Origin: an uncultured Muribaculaceae bacterium
Lineage (GTDB): Bacteria; Bacteroidota; Bacteroidia; Bacteroidales; Muribaculaceae
Assembly (NCBI GenBank): GCA_947627615.1
Contig: CANQWS010000004.1
Coordinates: forward strand, 41,814-105,813
Direction of reading: 5' to 3'
DNA: 64,000 nucleotides
The position numbers and the translations under genes were made by a program. Numbering within the stretch: position 1 is the first letter of the stretch; each line of letters starts with the position of its first letter. Below the pieces are notes generated by a model that was not told the DNA's origin, did not search any database, and saw only the letters and a list, made by a program, of their open reading frames with translations. Positions 35,773 to 44,503 of the stretch are shown one piece after another.

Positions 35773-35780
35773 TATCTTTG
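35773..35780 (+). promoter_or_regulatory. -7 promoter box for kdsB
   Basis: TATCTTTG, ending 15 bp before the kdsB ATG at 35796. The in-frame TTG at 35778 belongs to this box and is not the start. Confidence 0.65.
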
Positions 35781-35795
35781 CCGAAAATTAAAGAG

Positions 35796-36557
35796 ATGAC
35801 CGATAGAGATATTCTGGGTATAATCCCTGCGCGGTGGGCTTCGAGCCGGTTCCCGGGGAAGCCTCTCGCCGATATGGGCGGGGAGCCTATGGTGTGGCGT
35901 GTCTATTGCAGGGCTCATGAGGCGTTGGGCTCCGGAAACGTTGTTGTGGCCACTGATGACGAGCGTATTGCTGTGGCGGTCAGCTCCCGCGGGGGTAGAG
36001 CCGTGCTTACTGACGGCGATATTGACAGCGGGACTGCAAGATGTTGCAGGGCCTTGGAGATATTGGGCGTATCGCCGGAGGTGGTGATCAATATCCAGGG
36101 CGATGAGCCGTTCATAGATTCCGATGACCTTAAGCGCCTTTCTGCGGTGTTCGATGACCCGTCGGTCGATATAGCCACACTTGCCCGCCATTTTGACCCC
36201 TCGGAAGGCATCGGGACTCTTGTCTCGCCTAATAATCCCAAGGTGGTGACGGATGTGTGCGGCAATGCCCTTTATTTCAGCCGTTCGGTCCTCCCGTATA
36301 ACCGTGATGCGGCTTTGCCGGAATGGACGTCCGGAATTGATTATCTCCTTCACGTCGGAACGTATGCTTTCCGCTGTGATGTCCTCAGGCGTCTCGTTTC
36401 GCTGCCGGAAACGGCTCTGGAGCGGGCAGAACGGCTCGAACAGCTGCGGTGGCTGGCCAACGGAATGAAGATAAGGGTGGTAATGACCGAAAATCAGTCG
36501 GCCGGCATAGATACTCCGGAAGAACTTGCGGCCGCTCTTGAAAAACATGGTTTCTAA
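35796..36557 (+). CDS. kdsB: 3-deoxy-manno-octulosonate cytidylyltransferase
   Basis: 253 residues from the ATG at 35796. It activates Kdo as CMP-Kdo for lipid A/LPS core synthesis. The N-terminal nucleotide-binding motif GIIPARWASSRFPGKPL, VVVATDDERI, NIQGDEPFI and the late block LERAERLEQLRWL are diagnostic. The TTG at 35778 is within the -7 box and would add six residues not expected in the family. The M16-like gene starts 21 bp later and is likely co-transcribed. Confidence 0.96.
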   Translation: MTDRDILGIIPARWASSRFPGKPLADMGGEPMVWRVYCRAHEALGSGNVVVATDDERIAVAVSSRGGRAVLTDGDIDSGTARCCRALEILGVSPEVVINIQGDEPFIDSDDLKRLSAVFDDPSVDIATLARHFDPSEGIGTLVSPNNPKVVTDVCGNALYFSRSVLPYNRDAALPEWTSGIDYLLHVGTYAFRCDVLRRLVSLPETALERAERLEQLRWLANGMKIRVVMTENQSAGIDTPEELAAALEKHGF

Positions 36558-36578
36558 CAAAAAAGCAAGGAAAACAAC

Positions 36579-37859
36579 ATGGAAGAGTTCAGAAAAACAG
36601 CTCCGGAAATAAAAGAGATGACAGCTTTCGCGCTCCCCCCGGTCAGGCGCCGGCGTCTTGATTCAGGAGTTGAGATGATTATATATGGCAAATGCGACGA
36701 ACCGGTCAATTATCTCTCTTACGTCACCCCGGGAGGCGAGTGCGAGATGCCGTCGCCTGCGGTGGCGGCGTTAAGCGCCATAATGTGCAGGGAAGGAACG
36801 GAATCATTCTCCGGCCATGAAATAAACTCCATCCTCGATTTCAACGGTTCATGGCTGAAATCGAATAATTCAAGCCATTATCACACCCTGTCAATGCACT
36901 CGCTGAACTCATGTTTCGGCAGAGTGCTTCCCGTGTTCCGCGACATGGCCCTGAATCCGGTCTTTCCGGAAGAGGCGCTTGCTGTAAGGCGCGAGGGGCT
37001 GGCGCGTAACATAGAGGTGTCCATGACCGATGTGGATTTCCTTGCCGTGTGCGAGTCCGACAGAAAGAGCAAGGGCGCGGACCATCCGGGTGCGCGTGTT
37101 GACAAGCCTGATGATATCCGGAAGATAACATCGGAAGATCTGCGAGCTTCTTTCCTGAAAGCGAGAGTGCCGGGCCGGTCCACTCTGTTTCTCTGCGGCG
37201 ATATCACCCCGGAGATTGAGGATATGGTGGCCGAGGCTTTCGGCGAATTGCCTCCCGACAGTCCTGACGGTAAGCCCAACGTGATTCCTTACACGCCTGA
37301 ACCTCCGCTCACTGAAAGAAAAATATCCGTTCCCGACGCTCTGCAGAGCGCCGTGGTCATGACCCTGCCGGCAATTGACCGCCGCCATCCCGATTATATA
37401 CCGCTGCACATAGCTGTCAGCGCGCTCGGCGGATATTTCGGGAGCCGTCTGATGCTTGAAATAAGAGAGCGTCTCGGTCTCACCTACGGAATCTCGGCCT
37501 CGTTGCTCGGTGAAGCCGACGGGGCTTTCATTCAGATAAGAGCCGACACTGACAACAATAATGTTGACAGCCTCATAGCCGAGGTGCGCAATCAGCTGGA
37601 ACTGATGTCGGCTCAACCGCCATCGGGCGACGAGCTGATGCGTCTGCGCCAGACATTGCTGTCGTCACAGCTTTCAGTGCTTGACACACCGTTCTCCATG
37701 ATGGATTACTACATGGCCGCTCTCACTTCGGATATTCCTGACGGCTATTTCGAGCGTAAACTCAGGGCTATAAGCAATCTGACACCTCAGGACATAGCGG
37801 AGGTGTCATCGCGGTATTTCCGGCCTTCGCAGTTGAGGATAGCCGTTGCGGGGAAGTAA
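36579..37859 (+). CDS. M16-family (insulinase-like) protein lacking the zinc motif
   Basis: 426 residues, no signal peptide. The two-lobed M16 fold is visible: an N-terminal half, then a C-terminal half with YFGSRLMLEIRERLGLTYGISASL, a hallmark of these proteins. The catalytic HxxEH box expected near residues 61-69 reads AVAALSAIM, so no zinc site is present. Such inactive members usually pair with an active subunit, as in mitochondrial processing peptidase or bacterial M16 dimers, but no active partner is in the window. It lies 21 bp after kdsB. Confident on family; function unknown. Confidence 0.88.
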   Translation: MEEFRKTAPEIKEMTAFALPPVRRRRLDSGVEMIIYGKCDEPVNYLSYVTPGGECEMPSPAVAALSAIMCREGTESFSGHEINSILDFNGSWLKSNNSSHYHTLSMHSLNSCFGRVLPVFRDMALNPVFPEEALAVRREGLARNIEVSMTDVDFLAVCESDRKSKGADHPGARVDKPDDIRKITSEDLRASFLKARVPGRSTLFLCGDITPEIEDMVAEAFGELPPDSPDGKPNVIPYTPEPPLTERKISVPDALQSAVVMTLPAIDRRHPDYIPLHIAVSALGGYFGSRLMLEIRERLGLTYGISASLLGEADGAFIQIRADTDNNNVDSLIAEVRNQLELMSAQPPSGDELMRLRQTLLSSQLSVLDTPFSMMDYYMAALTSDIPDGYFERKLRAISNLTPQDIAEVSSRYFRPSQLRIAVAGK

Positions 37860-37881
37860 GACCCCGTTCCACAATGTTCTG

Positions 37882-38838
37882 TTATTTCCGGGTGTAGACC
37901 CAGGCGTTGGGGTTGGCGGCGGCAAATTCCGGGTCGGCTGTGCGGAATGCCGACATGGCTTCGAAATCATTGCCCGCCGCGGCATAGACTCTGTAGCGTC
38001 CTTCACCCGGAAGAATCCGGAGCGGAGTGGCTTCGGTAGAGTGATATTTCACATATTTGCGAGCCTCGTTCATGGATGCCGCCGATGCCACTATGACGTA
38101 GTAGCGCGGCTCAACGGTGGCTGTCGCTTCCTCCGGATCAGGAGCGGCGAGCGGCAGTGTCCTGCCGGCATACTTCGATTCGTCGGGCATGAAATTGTCA
38201 AGTTCGGCAGCCGGTGCCGAGATGACTGAGGGTTTCAGTGAAGCAAGATCGACGTTAGCCGGTGAGATAGGCGTAAGCATTGTCAGGCACACTCCAACGA
38301 GGACTGCTGCCGATGCGGCGTATTTCATGACGCCGATAACCGGATTGCGGCGCTTGGTGTGTCGGACGGCTTCTTCCTGGGTGAGTATTACCGGTTCTGA
38401 CTCCAGTACAGGAGCATCGAGGCTGTTCAGTGTTAACTCGCCTAATCCGCAGTAGGGGAGCGATGCCACAGGGTTGACCGTGTCGGGCGTGAATTCGATT
38501 GCACCGTGGGCAGTGAGAGTGAAAGTGCCTATCCGTGAAAGGGTGAGGGTGCCCTCATTGCGCAGACGGCGCTGAATTAGCTCCACCTCCTGCTCGACGG
38601 CGTTGCGGGCGCATTCGTAGCTTACGCCTTCACGTCGGGTCACCGAGCCCGTGAGCAGTCCGTCATCATGGGTGATGCATCCGTTGAATCCGAGTTCGCG
38701 CGACGGCGGTGTCATGGTGCGGCCGTCAGGTGCGAAAGAAGCCCCGATATTCCTTGCAACGAATGCTCCCAGTCCGGGAACCACCACGCAGTCATGGCGG
38801 GTGATAAGATATTGGATATGTTGTATAATCGAAATCAC
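37882..38838 (-). CDS. HU-like domain / SPOR domain fusion membrane protein
   Basis: 318 residues, taking the GTG at 38838 as start (ISIIQHIQYLITRHDCVVVPGLGAF). The N-terminal ~75 residues match the HU-CCDC81-type domain of Bacteroidetes. One membrane helix follows (about 165-185 from this start, AASAAVLVGVCLTMLTPI), then a C-terminal SPOR domain (about 240-318, YYVIVASAASMNEARKYVK), which binds denuded peptidoglycan at the division site. The frame can be read to a TTG at 38856, but a -7 box (38844-38851) overlaps that extension. The GTG lies 5 bp after the box, so the message would be leaderless or nearly so. It is the last gene after mutL. Confidence 0.82.
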   Translation of the reverse strand: MISIIQHIQYLITRHDCVVVPGLGAFVARNIGASFAPDGRTMTPPSRELGFNGCITHDDGLLTGSVTRREGVSYECARNAVEQEVELIQRRLRNEGTLTLSRIGTFTLTAHGAIEFTPDTVNPVASLPYCGLGELTLNSLDAPVLESEPVILTQEEAVRHTKRRNPVIGVMKYAASAAVLVGVCLTMLTPISPANVDLASLKPSVISAPAAELDNFMPDESKYAGRTLPLAAPDPEEATATVEPRYYVIVASAASMNEARKYVKYHSTEATPLRILPGEGRYRVYAAAGNDFEAMSAFRTADPEFAAANPNAWVYTRK

Positions 38839-38843
38839 GGTTA

Positions 38844-38851
38844 CAAATTTA
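38844..38851 (-). promoter_or_regulatory. -7-like box just upstream of the HU-SPOR gene
   Basis: TAAATTTG on the minus strand, 5 bp before the GTG start; no -33 identified. The gene could also be read through from mutL 57 bp upstream. Confidence 0.4.
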
Positions 38852-38913
38852 CGCAACTTTTTTTAATTCTTCAATATCAATTTTAAAACTCTTTCATAAC
38901 TACTATGAAAAAA

Positions 38914-40779
38914 TCAGGCGAAAAGTTCGGCGATATTTTCATTTTGAATCACACTTATAATCAGAAGCCCGTCCGGTGTGTAGTTGGGAGTGGGGAGCTT
39001 AAGCAGTTCATTCAGAAGATGCTCCCGCTCCGGGGCCGACAGGCGCTTGCCGCTCTGAATGGCCGCGCTGCGGGCCATGGAGAGGGCCAGAAGACTTTTC
39101 CATCCGTCCGATGAATCGGGACGGTTCTGTGCCGCGTCGTCAATGATTCTCAGCAGCGCGTCTTTCGGCTTTACTCCGCTCAACAGTGAGGGCTGTGATG
39201 TGATGCTCCATGAATTGTCGCCGAGAAACGACAGCTCGAAGCCGCATTCCTCAAGTTTCGGAGCTATGTCCGAGAGCAGTGCGCCCTGCGAGGCGTCAAG
39301 CTCAATGATTTCGGGAAACATTATGCGCTGCGAGGGAGCGGTACTTTCGGATAGCTGCGAGATATAGCTCTCATAGAGCACTTTCACATGTGCGCGATGC
39401 TGGTCAATGACCATTACGCCCGATGAAACCGGCGAAAGAATGTAACGGTTCTTTATCTGGATGGTAGCTGACTCATCACAGTTGCGGACATTCATCTCGG
39501 AATCGGCCGGCTCGTCAAGCAAGGTTGACTCCACGGACTCCAGATTGGCTTCCTGATTTGAACCCTCCATGGGTTTGCCCATGAATCCCTCGTAAAGCTG
39601 TTCCCAGTCCGAAATCTTGCCGGTGCTTCTCAGAGAGTTGCAGCCGCTGAAACCTGACTGCCGGGGACGCGGCTGGTCAAACGGATTGTAGCCGCGGTCA
39701 ATCTCTACCTCGTGCATACCTTCGGCATTGGGGCGGAACACCGGGATTTCCGGTACTTCCGATGAATCGAAGTCAATGCCGGGCACCGCATTGAAACGTC
39801 CGAGAGATTCTTTGACGGCCGCGGTCAGAATCTGCCATATCGCCGTCTCGTTCTCGAACTTGATTTCGTTTTTGGTGGGATGGATGTTGACGTCAATGGT
39901 CTGCGGGTCAACCCGGAAATCCAGAAAGTAGTTGGGCTGGGAATCGCCGGGTATCAGCGGCTCGAAACATGTCATCACGGCCTTGTGGAAGTAGGGATGG
40001 CGCATGTGGCGTCCGTTGACCATGAGATATTGCAGGGCGTTGCGCTTGCGGGCGTGTTCGGGGCGTCCGATAAAGCCGTTGACGGTCACTATGGGTGTGG
40101 TTGTGGAGACAGGCAGAATCTGCTTTTCAAGAGACTTCCCGAAAAGGTCGAGAATGCGTTGCTTCATAGACGACCCTACCATGCGGTGCACGGTGGTGTC
40201 GTTGTTGACAAACTGGAACTCAATTCCGGGGTTTACGAGCGCCAGCCGTTCGAATTCCCTCATAATGTTGGCCAGTTCAACGGAATCTTTCTTCAGAAAC
40301 TTGCGGCGGACCGGCACGTTGAAGAAGAGATTCTTAACCATCAGGTTGGTCCCCGGCGCACAGGCTTCGGGCATCTGGCTCTCGACCTTGGAGCCATTGA
40401 TTATAAGGCGCGTTCCGGCTTCCGAATCGTGGAGCATGGTGCGCAGGTCAATCTGGGCTACTGCGGCGATGGAAGCGAGCGCTTCACCGCGGAAGCCCAT
40501 GGTGTGGAGCGAGAACAGGTCGTCGGCCCGTTCAATCTTTGACGTGGCATGACGCTCGAAAGCCATGCGTGCATCGGTGTCGCTCATGCCTTTTCCGTTG
40601 TCAACCACCTGTATCAATGTGCGTCCGGCATCTTTTATGATTACCTGTATGGATGTGGCGCCGGCATCCACGGCATTCTCCACCAGCTCCTTGACCACCG
40701 AGGCAGGGCGCTGGATAACTTCGCCGGCGGCAATCTGGTTGGCCACCGAGTCAGGAAGAAGACGGATGATATCGCTCAT
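38914..40779 (-). CDS. mutL: DNA mismatch repair protein MutL
   Basis: 621 residues. The GHKL ATPase half is intact: IAAGEVIQRPASVVKELVENA, DNGKGM, HATSKI, GFRGEALASIAAV. It couples mismatch recognition by MutS to strand removal. The C-terminal dimerisation half has DQHRAHVKVLYE (from D459) where endonuclease-type MutL proteins have DQHAxxExxxxE, and NYTPDGLL (599-606) near the end where they have a CPHGRP-like motif. Two positions needed for metal binding are therefore altered, so it is probably not a nicking enzyme. Reading forward, it has a near-consensus promoter and a phased repeat array upstream. Confidence 0.96.
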   Translation of the reverse strand: MSDIIRLLPDSVANQIAAGEVIQRPASVVKELVENAVDAGATSIQVIIKDAGRTLIQVVDNGKGMSDTDARMAFERHATSKIERADDLFSLHTMGFRGEALASIAAVAQIDLRTMLHDSEAGTRLIINGSKVESQMPEACAPGTNLMVKNLFFNVPVRRKFLKKDSVELANIMREFERLALVNPGIEFQFVNNDTTVHRMVGSSMKQRILDLFGKSLEKQILPVSTTTPIVTVNGFIGRPEHARKRNALQYLMVNGRHMRHPYFHKAVMTCFEPLIPGDSQPNYFLDFRVDPQTIDVNIHPTKNEIKFENETAIWQILTAAVKESLGRFNAVPGIDFDSSEVPEIPVFRPNAEGMHEVEIDRGYNPFDQPRPRQSGFSGCNSLRSTGKISDWEQLYEGFMGKPMEGSNQEANLESVESTLLDEPADSEMNVRNCDESATIQIKNRYILSPVSSGVMVIDQHRAHVKVLYESYISQLSESTAPSQRIMFPEIIELDASQGALLSDIAPKLEECGFELSFLGDNSWSITSQPSLLSGVKPKDALLRIIDDAAQNRPDSSDGWKSLLALSMARSAAIQSGKRLSAPEREHLLNELLKLPTPNYTPDGLLIISVIQNENIAELFA

Positions 40780-40813
40780 AAGGGGAGTAGTGACTAAGTA
40801 AGATTTCGAGATG

Positions 40814-40845
40814 CAAAGTTACTCAACTCCCCGCTGTTGGGCAAA
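40814..40845 (-). promoter_or_regulatory. Promoter of mutL
   Basis: On the minus strand TTTG (40845-40842), a 20-nt spacer and TAACTTTG (40821-40814). Leader about 30 nt. Confidence 0.8.
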
Positions 40846-40851
40846 CCGTGT

Positions 40852-40906
40852 TATTGACACACGGGGCAGGCCGTTGTCAACACTATGTCAACAAAATGTC
40901 AATAAC
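40852..40906 (-). promoter_or_regulatory. Phased TGTCAA repeat array upstream of mutL
   Basis: Four copies of a 9-mer NTGTCAAYA: three direct copies with TGTCAA at 40875, 40886 and 40897, exactly 11 bp apart, and one inverted copy at 40852-40860, adjoining the -33 element of mutL. GTTATTGACA (40850-40859) and TGTCAATAAC (40897-40906) are also perfect inverted repeats. Likely operator sites or a folded 3' region after ostA. Confidence 0.5.
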
Positions 40907-40936
40907 GTTTGTAAGTTGCTGATTTTATGGGGCGAA

Positions 40937-42940
40937 TCAGAGTGGCATTCCGAGGTTCTCTTCCCGGGTTTCCTTGATTGCGGGCGTTTCTTTCAGAGGC
41001 TTCATTTCGGGCTTGCCGTCAGTGGCGGCCGCGGGCAGTTGTCTGCCTGAAGCGCTTTCGGGAGCCGACAGTTTCCGCGAGGGGCCGGATTCGCCAGGGC
41101 GTCCGGGCTTGGGCAGGGGAACCGAATCGGGTGTCAGTTCCGGTGATTCCTTCATCAGAAGCATCGGGGCCGGAGCGTTGGGATTTGGCTTGTCAGGGAA
41201 ATTAGGCTCTCTGACAAAGGGAGTTTTCAGCGGTTCGGCGGAGCTGAACAGCTCTCTCATTCCCTCCGGAATCACGAATACATCGCCCGGAGTCAACGGC
41301 CTCAGGTCCTCATACCACTTGAATTTGGGCAGAAAATAAGAATTGCGTTTCGCAAGATAGAGCGGCGTAATCTTGGATGTGGTCTCCGGCCAGAATATTA
41401 CTTTCTGTATCTGGTTGCGGTCAAAATAGGAGTCCATGTAGCTGCTTTCCACGTAGGCGAACTTGTTGTAGACCGAGTCCTTTTCCATCGGGAACATGTT
41501 GAGCATCACGTTGCCCTCCACGTAAAGCCTCGATATTGTCGAATCGGCAAACCAGGCCGTGAGGTCGTTTCCCGAAATCTGGTTATAACAGTCCTCGGCA
41601 ATGTGTTCGGCCACGAGACCGGTCTGCGGCAGACGGGCCCAGTCAACCGTTGAGTCCGCGAGATGGACATTTATTATATTGCCGAAAATCTGGCGCTTTC
41701 CGCTCCACACTATCGGGTTGCGGTACATTGCCATGATGGAGTCACGCTCGGTGAGGCTCAGTGAATCGCAGATGGCCTGCATGTCAGATCTGAAAACGCG
41801 CACGAGATGAAACACATTGGTCACCTTGGTGGAATCGGCAAGGTCAAGATATGCCGTGATGGTGTCGCCGTGCAGGTAGAGTGTGTCGCCTTTTGAATAT
41901 TCCTTGGCGAGAGCGTGACCTGTCACGAAAGCGCTGTCACGGGCCTCATCGTAGAAACCGTAGTTGCCGTAGAGCTCGCTCTGACGTGCCGAGTCCGTGA
42001 GCACCATGTTGCCGAAAGCCTCGCCGTACTGCTTGTTGCGGTCATAGAACAATGTGTCGCCGGTCAGGGTGTTGCCTTTGTTTGTGCGTACGGTTGAACG
42101 GGCAAACAGGTCAGCCGTGCCCAAATTGGTGTTGTAGATTCCGAGTGAGGTGAAAATCGTTCCGTCGGAGTTGATGATTTCGCTCGGGCTTGTCAGCTCG
42201 GCTATATGGGTGGCGGTATTGTAGGTCAGCGCTTCGGTGTTGATTATCACCTTGTCTTTTTCCTGCTGGCTCTCGAGGTGTACATCGTAGTTGAAATAGG
42301 CCTGTTTGGTCCGCGGATGATACTGTCCCTCCACTGAAGTCAGCTCGTTCTGCTTGTCGGTGAGTTTTCCGCCGATATTGTAATAACCCATGTCCACGGC
42401 AAGGTCATAGTTGAAAATATCGGTTTCAAGGGTGACGTCGCGGTTTATCAGGCGTACTTTTTTCCCCGGGTCGGCGAAGAGTATGGCAAGCTGCTGCGGA
42501 CCGTCGTAGTTCAGTTCGTCGGCATAGACGAAAAGCGTGTCGCCCTGTTCCATCCTGACATTGCCGAATGCGTCGAACGAGCTGGTGCTTTCAAAAAAGT
42601 AAGCGCTGTCACAGTACATCCACATGCCGCCCTTGCGCAGCTTCACGTTTCCGTTCAGTATCTGCGGCTGTTCCTCCTTGGGAACGCCCGGAATCTCTTC
42701 ATAGCGGAGCTGGTCGGCATATTCGAGAAACACCTTGTTGGGCTGGCTGCGGTCGGCCGAGGGAAGTATCGGGCGAATCGGGGCATGAGGCACGGGAATC
42801 TTCCTTTTCGGCGGCTGGGCCTGTGTCCGTGACTGTTGGGCAATGAGCATGGCGGGAAGCCACAACACAAGAACCGCCGCAACGGCCAGAAGGGCCGGGC
42901 GGCGATGTGATAGTTTCTTTATCATTGTCTGGATGACCAT
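40937..42940 (-). CDS. OstA/LptA-like envelope protein
   Basis: 667 residues with an N-terminal signal/membrane segment (LLAVAAVLVLWLPAMLIAQ). Start at 42940; an ATG at 42925 would also fit. The beta-jelly-roll OstA-like repeats (about 70-430) resemble the LptA/LptD N-terminal family that handles lipopolysaccharide across the periplasm; phrases such as VFLEYADQLRY and GDTLFVYADELNYDG recur. The C-terminal 80 residues are proline-rich. The gene follows the SurA-like gene and precedes mutL, as commonly seen in Bacteroidales. Role in LPS transport is inferred. Confidence 0.85.
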   Translation of the reverse strand: MVIQTMIKKLSHRRPALLAVAAVLVLWLPAMLIAQQSRTQAQPPKRKIPVPHAPIRPILPSADRSQPNKVFLEYADQLRYEEIPGVPKEEQPQILNGNVKLRKGGMWMYCDSAYFFESTSSFDAFGNVRMEQGDTLFVYADELNYDGPQQLAILFADPGKKVRLINRDVTLETDIFNYDLAVDMGYYNIGGKLTDKQNELTSVEGQYHPRTKQAYFNYDVHLESQQEKDKVIINTEALTYNTATHIAELTSPSEIINSDGTIFTSLGIYNTNLGTADLFARSTVRTNKGNTLTGDTLFYDRNKQYGEAFGNMVLTDSARQSELYGNYGFYDEARDSAFVTGHALAKEYSKGDTLYLHGDTITAYLDLADSTKVTNVFHLVRVFRSDMQAICDSLSLTERDSIMAMYRNPIVWSGKRQIFGNIINVHLADSTVDWARLPQTGLVAEHIAEDCYNQISGNDLTAWFADSTISRLYVEGNVMLNMFPMEKDSVYNKFAYVESSYMDSYFDRNQIQKVIFWPETTSKITPLYLAKRNSYFLPKFKWYEDLRPLTPGDVFVIPEGMRELFSSAEPLKTPFVREPNFPDKPNPNAPAPMLLMKESPELTPDSVPLPKPGRPGESGPSRKLSAPESASGRQLPAAATDGKPEMKPLKETPAIKETREENLGMPL

Positions 42941-42997
42941 GCCTGTCAGTTAGTTTCGGGGAAAAGTTGTTTAGCGGTCGTTGTCAGTGACTTTCTT

Positions 42998-44410
42998 TCA
43001 GGATTCGGAGCTGTCTTTGACCTCCTTCCGGTCTGATTCCGGCTGGCTTTTTGCCTCTTTGATCCAGCCCTTGTGGGTAAACTCGCAGTTGCGCCATCCG
43101 TCCTCAATCCTGACGTAGGTGTCCTTGATTTTCTTTTCAAGCCATTTGCGCAGGATGTCTCCGCGAAGTTTTTCCTCGTACATGTCCTTGATTGTCTGGT
43201 AGTCATCGGATATGTTGGCTTTGTGCGCGGGAATGCGTTCCGAGAGTTTTACAATCGCAACCACCTCGCGGTTGAGCTTCGGGTCAATCATGATGAAAGG
43301 TTTGGAAACCTCGCCGGGCTGCATGTCGTTGACAGTCTTGGCCACTTCCTGCGGCAGCTGTGACATCTCGAAACGGGGAGTGCCGGTGTTGGGGTTGACC
43401 ATTATACCGCGGTTGTTTCGGGTGTCCTTGTCCTGCGACAGGCTCAGGGTTGCCTGCTCGAAAGTGAATTTCTTGTTGTCGACCATGTCGGTGCGGATTG
43501 AGTCCAGACGGTTCACGGCTATGGTCAGGTCATTGTCGGAAACCTTGGGCCGCAGCAGTATATGGCGGGTGTTGATGCGGTCGCCGCGTTTCTCTATGAG
43601 CTGGATTATATGATAGCCGTACTGGCTTTCCACAATCTTTGACACTCGTTTCGGGTCGTTGAGGTTGAACGCCACTGAAGCGTATTCCGGATCGAGGTGC
43701 CCGCGTCCCATGAAGCCGATTTCGCCTCCGCGCACCGCGCTCTCCTTGTCCTCGCTGTAAAGGATGGCCAGGGTGGAGAACTCGCTCTCGCCCTTGTTGA
43801 CCTTGTCGGCCATGTCGCGCAGACGGGCTTTGACGTCCTCGATTTCCTGACGCGGAATCACCGGATTGAGGGTCATGATCTGCACCTCAACCTGAGTGGG
43901 TACGAACGGCACGCTGTCCGACGGGAGTTTGTCAAAGTATTTTCTGACATCCGAAGGCGTGGCTTTCACGTCTTTGGTCAGTGACTGCTGGACCTGACGG
44001 ACTCTGTAGGAATTGCGGACCATTTCCATCATTGCCTCGCGCATTTCGGGCATTGATTTGCGGAAATACTGCTCCATCTTTTCCTTTGAGCCGAGCTGGG
44101 TTATGTAGAAGTTGAGTCGGGCGTCAACCTCGGCCACAACGGATGAGTTGGGGACTTCCACCGTGTCGATGTCGGCCTGATGCAGATATAGTTTTTCTAT
44201 AGCTATCTGTTCTGGAATTATGCAATAGGGGTCGCCGGCAATTGGCGTTTTCTCATACTGCATATTGTTGTACTGTTCCTCTATTTCGGATTTCCATATC
44301 GGCTGGTCGCCGACAACCCATGCCACTTCCTCGGCTATGTTGTTCTGGGCTGATATAAGAATGCTTGTAAGTAAGCATATTGATGCGGAGATGTATCGGA
44401 ATATTTTCAC
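42998..44410 (-). CDS. SurA-like periplasmic peptidyl-prolyl isomerase
   Basis: 470 residues from the GTG at 44410, which starts a signal peptide ending in ISAQ. A SurA N-like helical domain is followed by two parvulin domains: the first about 185-285 (QVEVQIMTL ... YGYHIIQLIEKRGD), the second about 290-390 (INTRHILLRPK), then a C-terminal helix. It would chaperone outer-membrane proteins. The frame from 44476 has no ATG and passes the -7 box (44444-44451), so GTG is preferred. The larger parvulin gene lies 93 bp upstream, so it has its own promoter as well. Confidence 0.88.
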   Translation of the reverse strand: MKIFRYISASICLLTSILISAQNNIAEEVAWVVGDQPIWKSEIEEQYNNMQYEKTPIAGDPYCIIPEQIAIEKLYLHQADIDTVEVPNSSVVAEVDARLNFYITQLGSKEKMEQYFRKSMPEMREAMMEMVRNSYRVRQVQQSLTKDVKATPSDVRKYFDKLPSDSVPFVPTQVEVQIMTLNPVIPRQEIEDVKARLRDMADKVNKGESEFSTLAILYSEDKESAVRGGEIGFMGRGHLDPEYASVAFNLNDPKRVSKIVESQYGYHIIQLIEKRGDRINTRHILLRPKVSDNDLTIAVNRLDSIRTDMVDNKKFTFEQATLSLSQDKDTRNNRGIMVNPNTGTPRFEMSQLPQEVAKTVNDMQPGEVSKPFIMIDPKLNREVVAIVKLSERIPAHKANISDDYQTIKDMYEEKLRGDILRKWLEKKIKDTYVRIEDGWRNCEFTHKGWIKEAKSQPESDRKEVKDSSES

Positions 44411-44443
44411 TCGTCGGTTTTTTATATAATTACTTTCCGAGGC

Positions 44444-44451
44444 CAAAATTA
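44444..44451 (-). promoter_or_regulatory. -7 box for the SurA-like gene
   Basis: TAATTTTG on the minus strand, 33 bp upstream of the GTG start; a TTTG lies 22 nt further upstream. Confidence 0.6.
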
Positions 44452-44503
44452 GTAAAATTTTGGCTACGGAAAGCAAACAATTATGCTAAAATAGTCTAAT
44501 CGG

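Noticed and set aside
38914..40779. mutL as a degraded gene
   Set aside because: Full length with an intact ATPase half; the altered C-terminal motifs look like a family trait, not decay.
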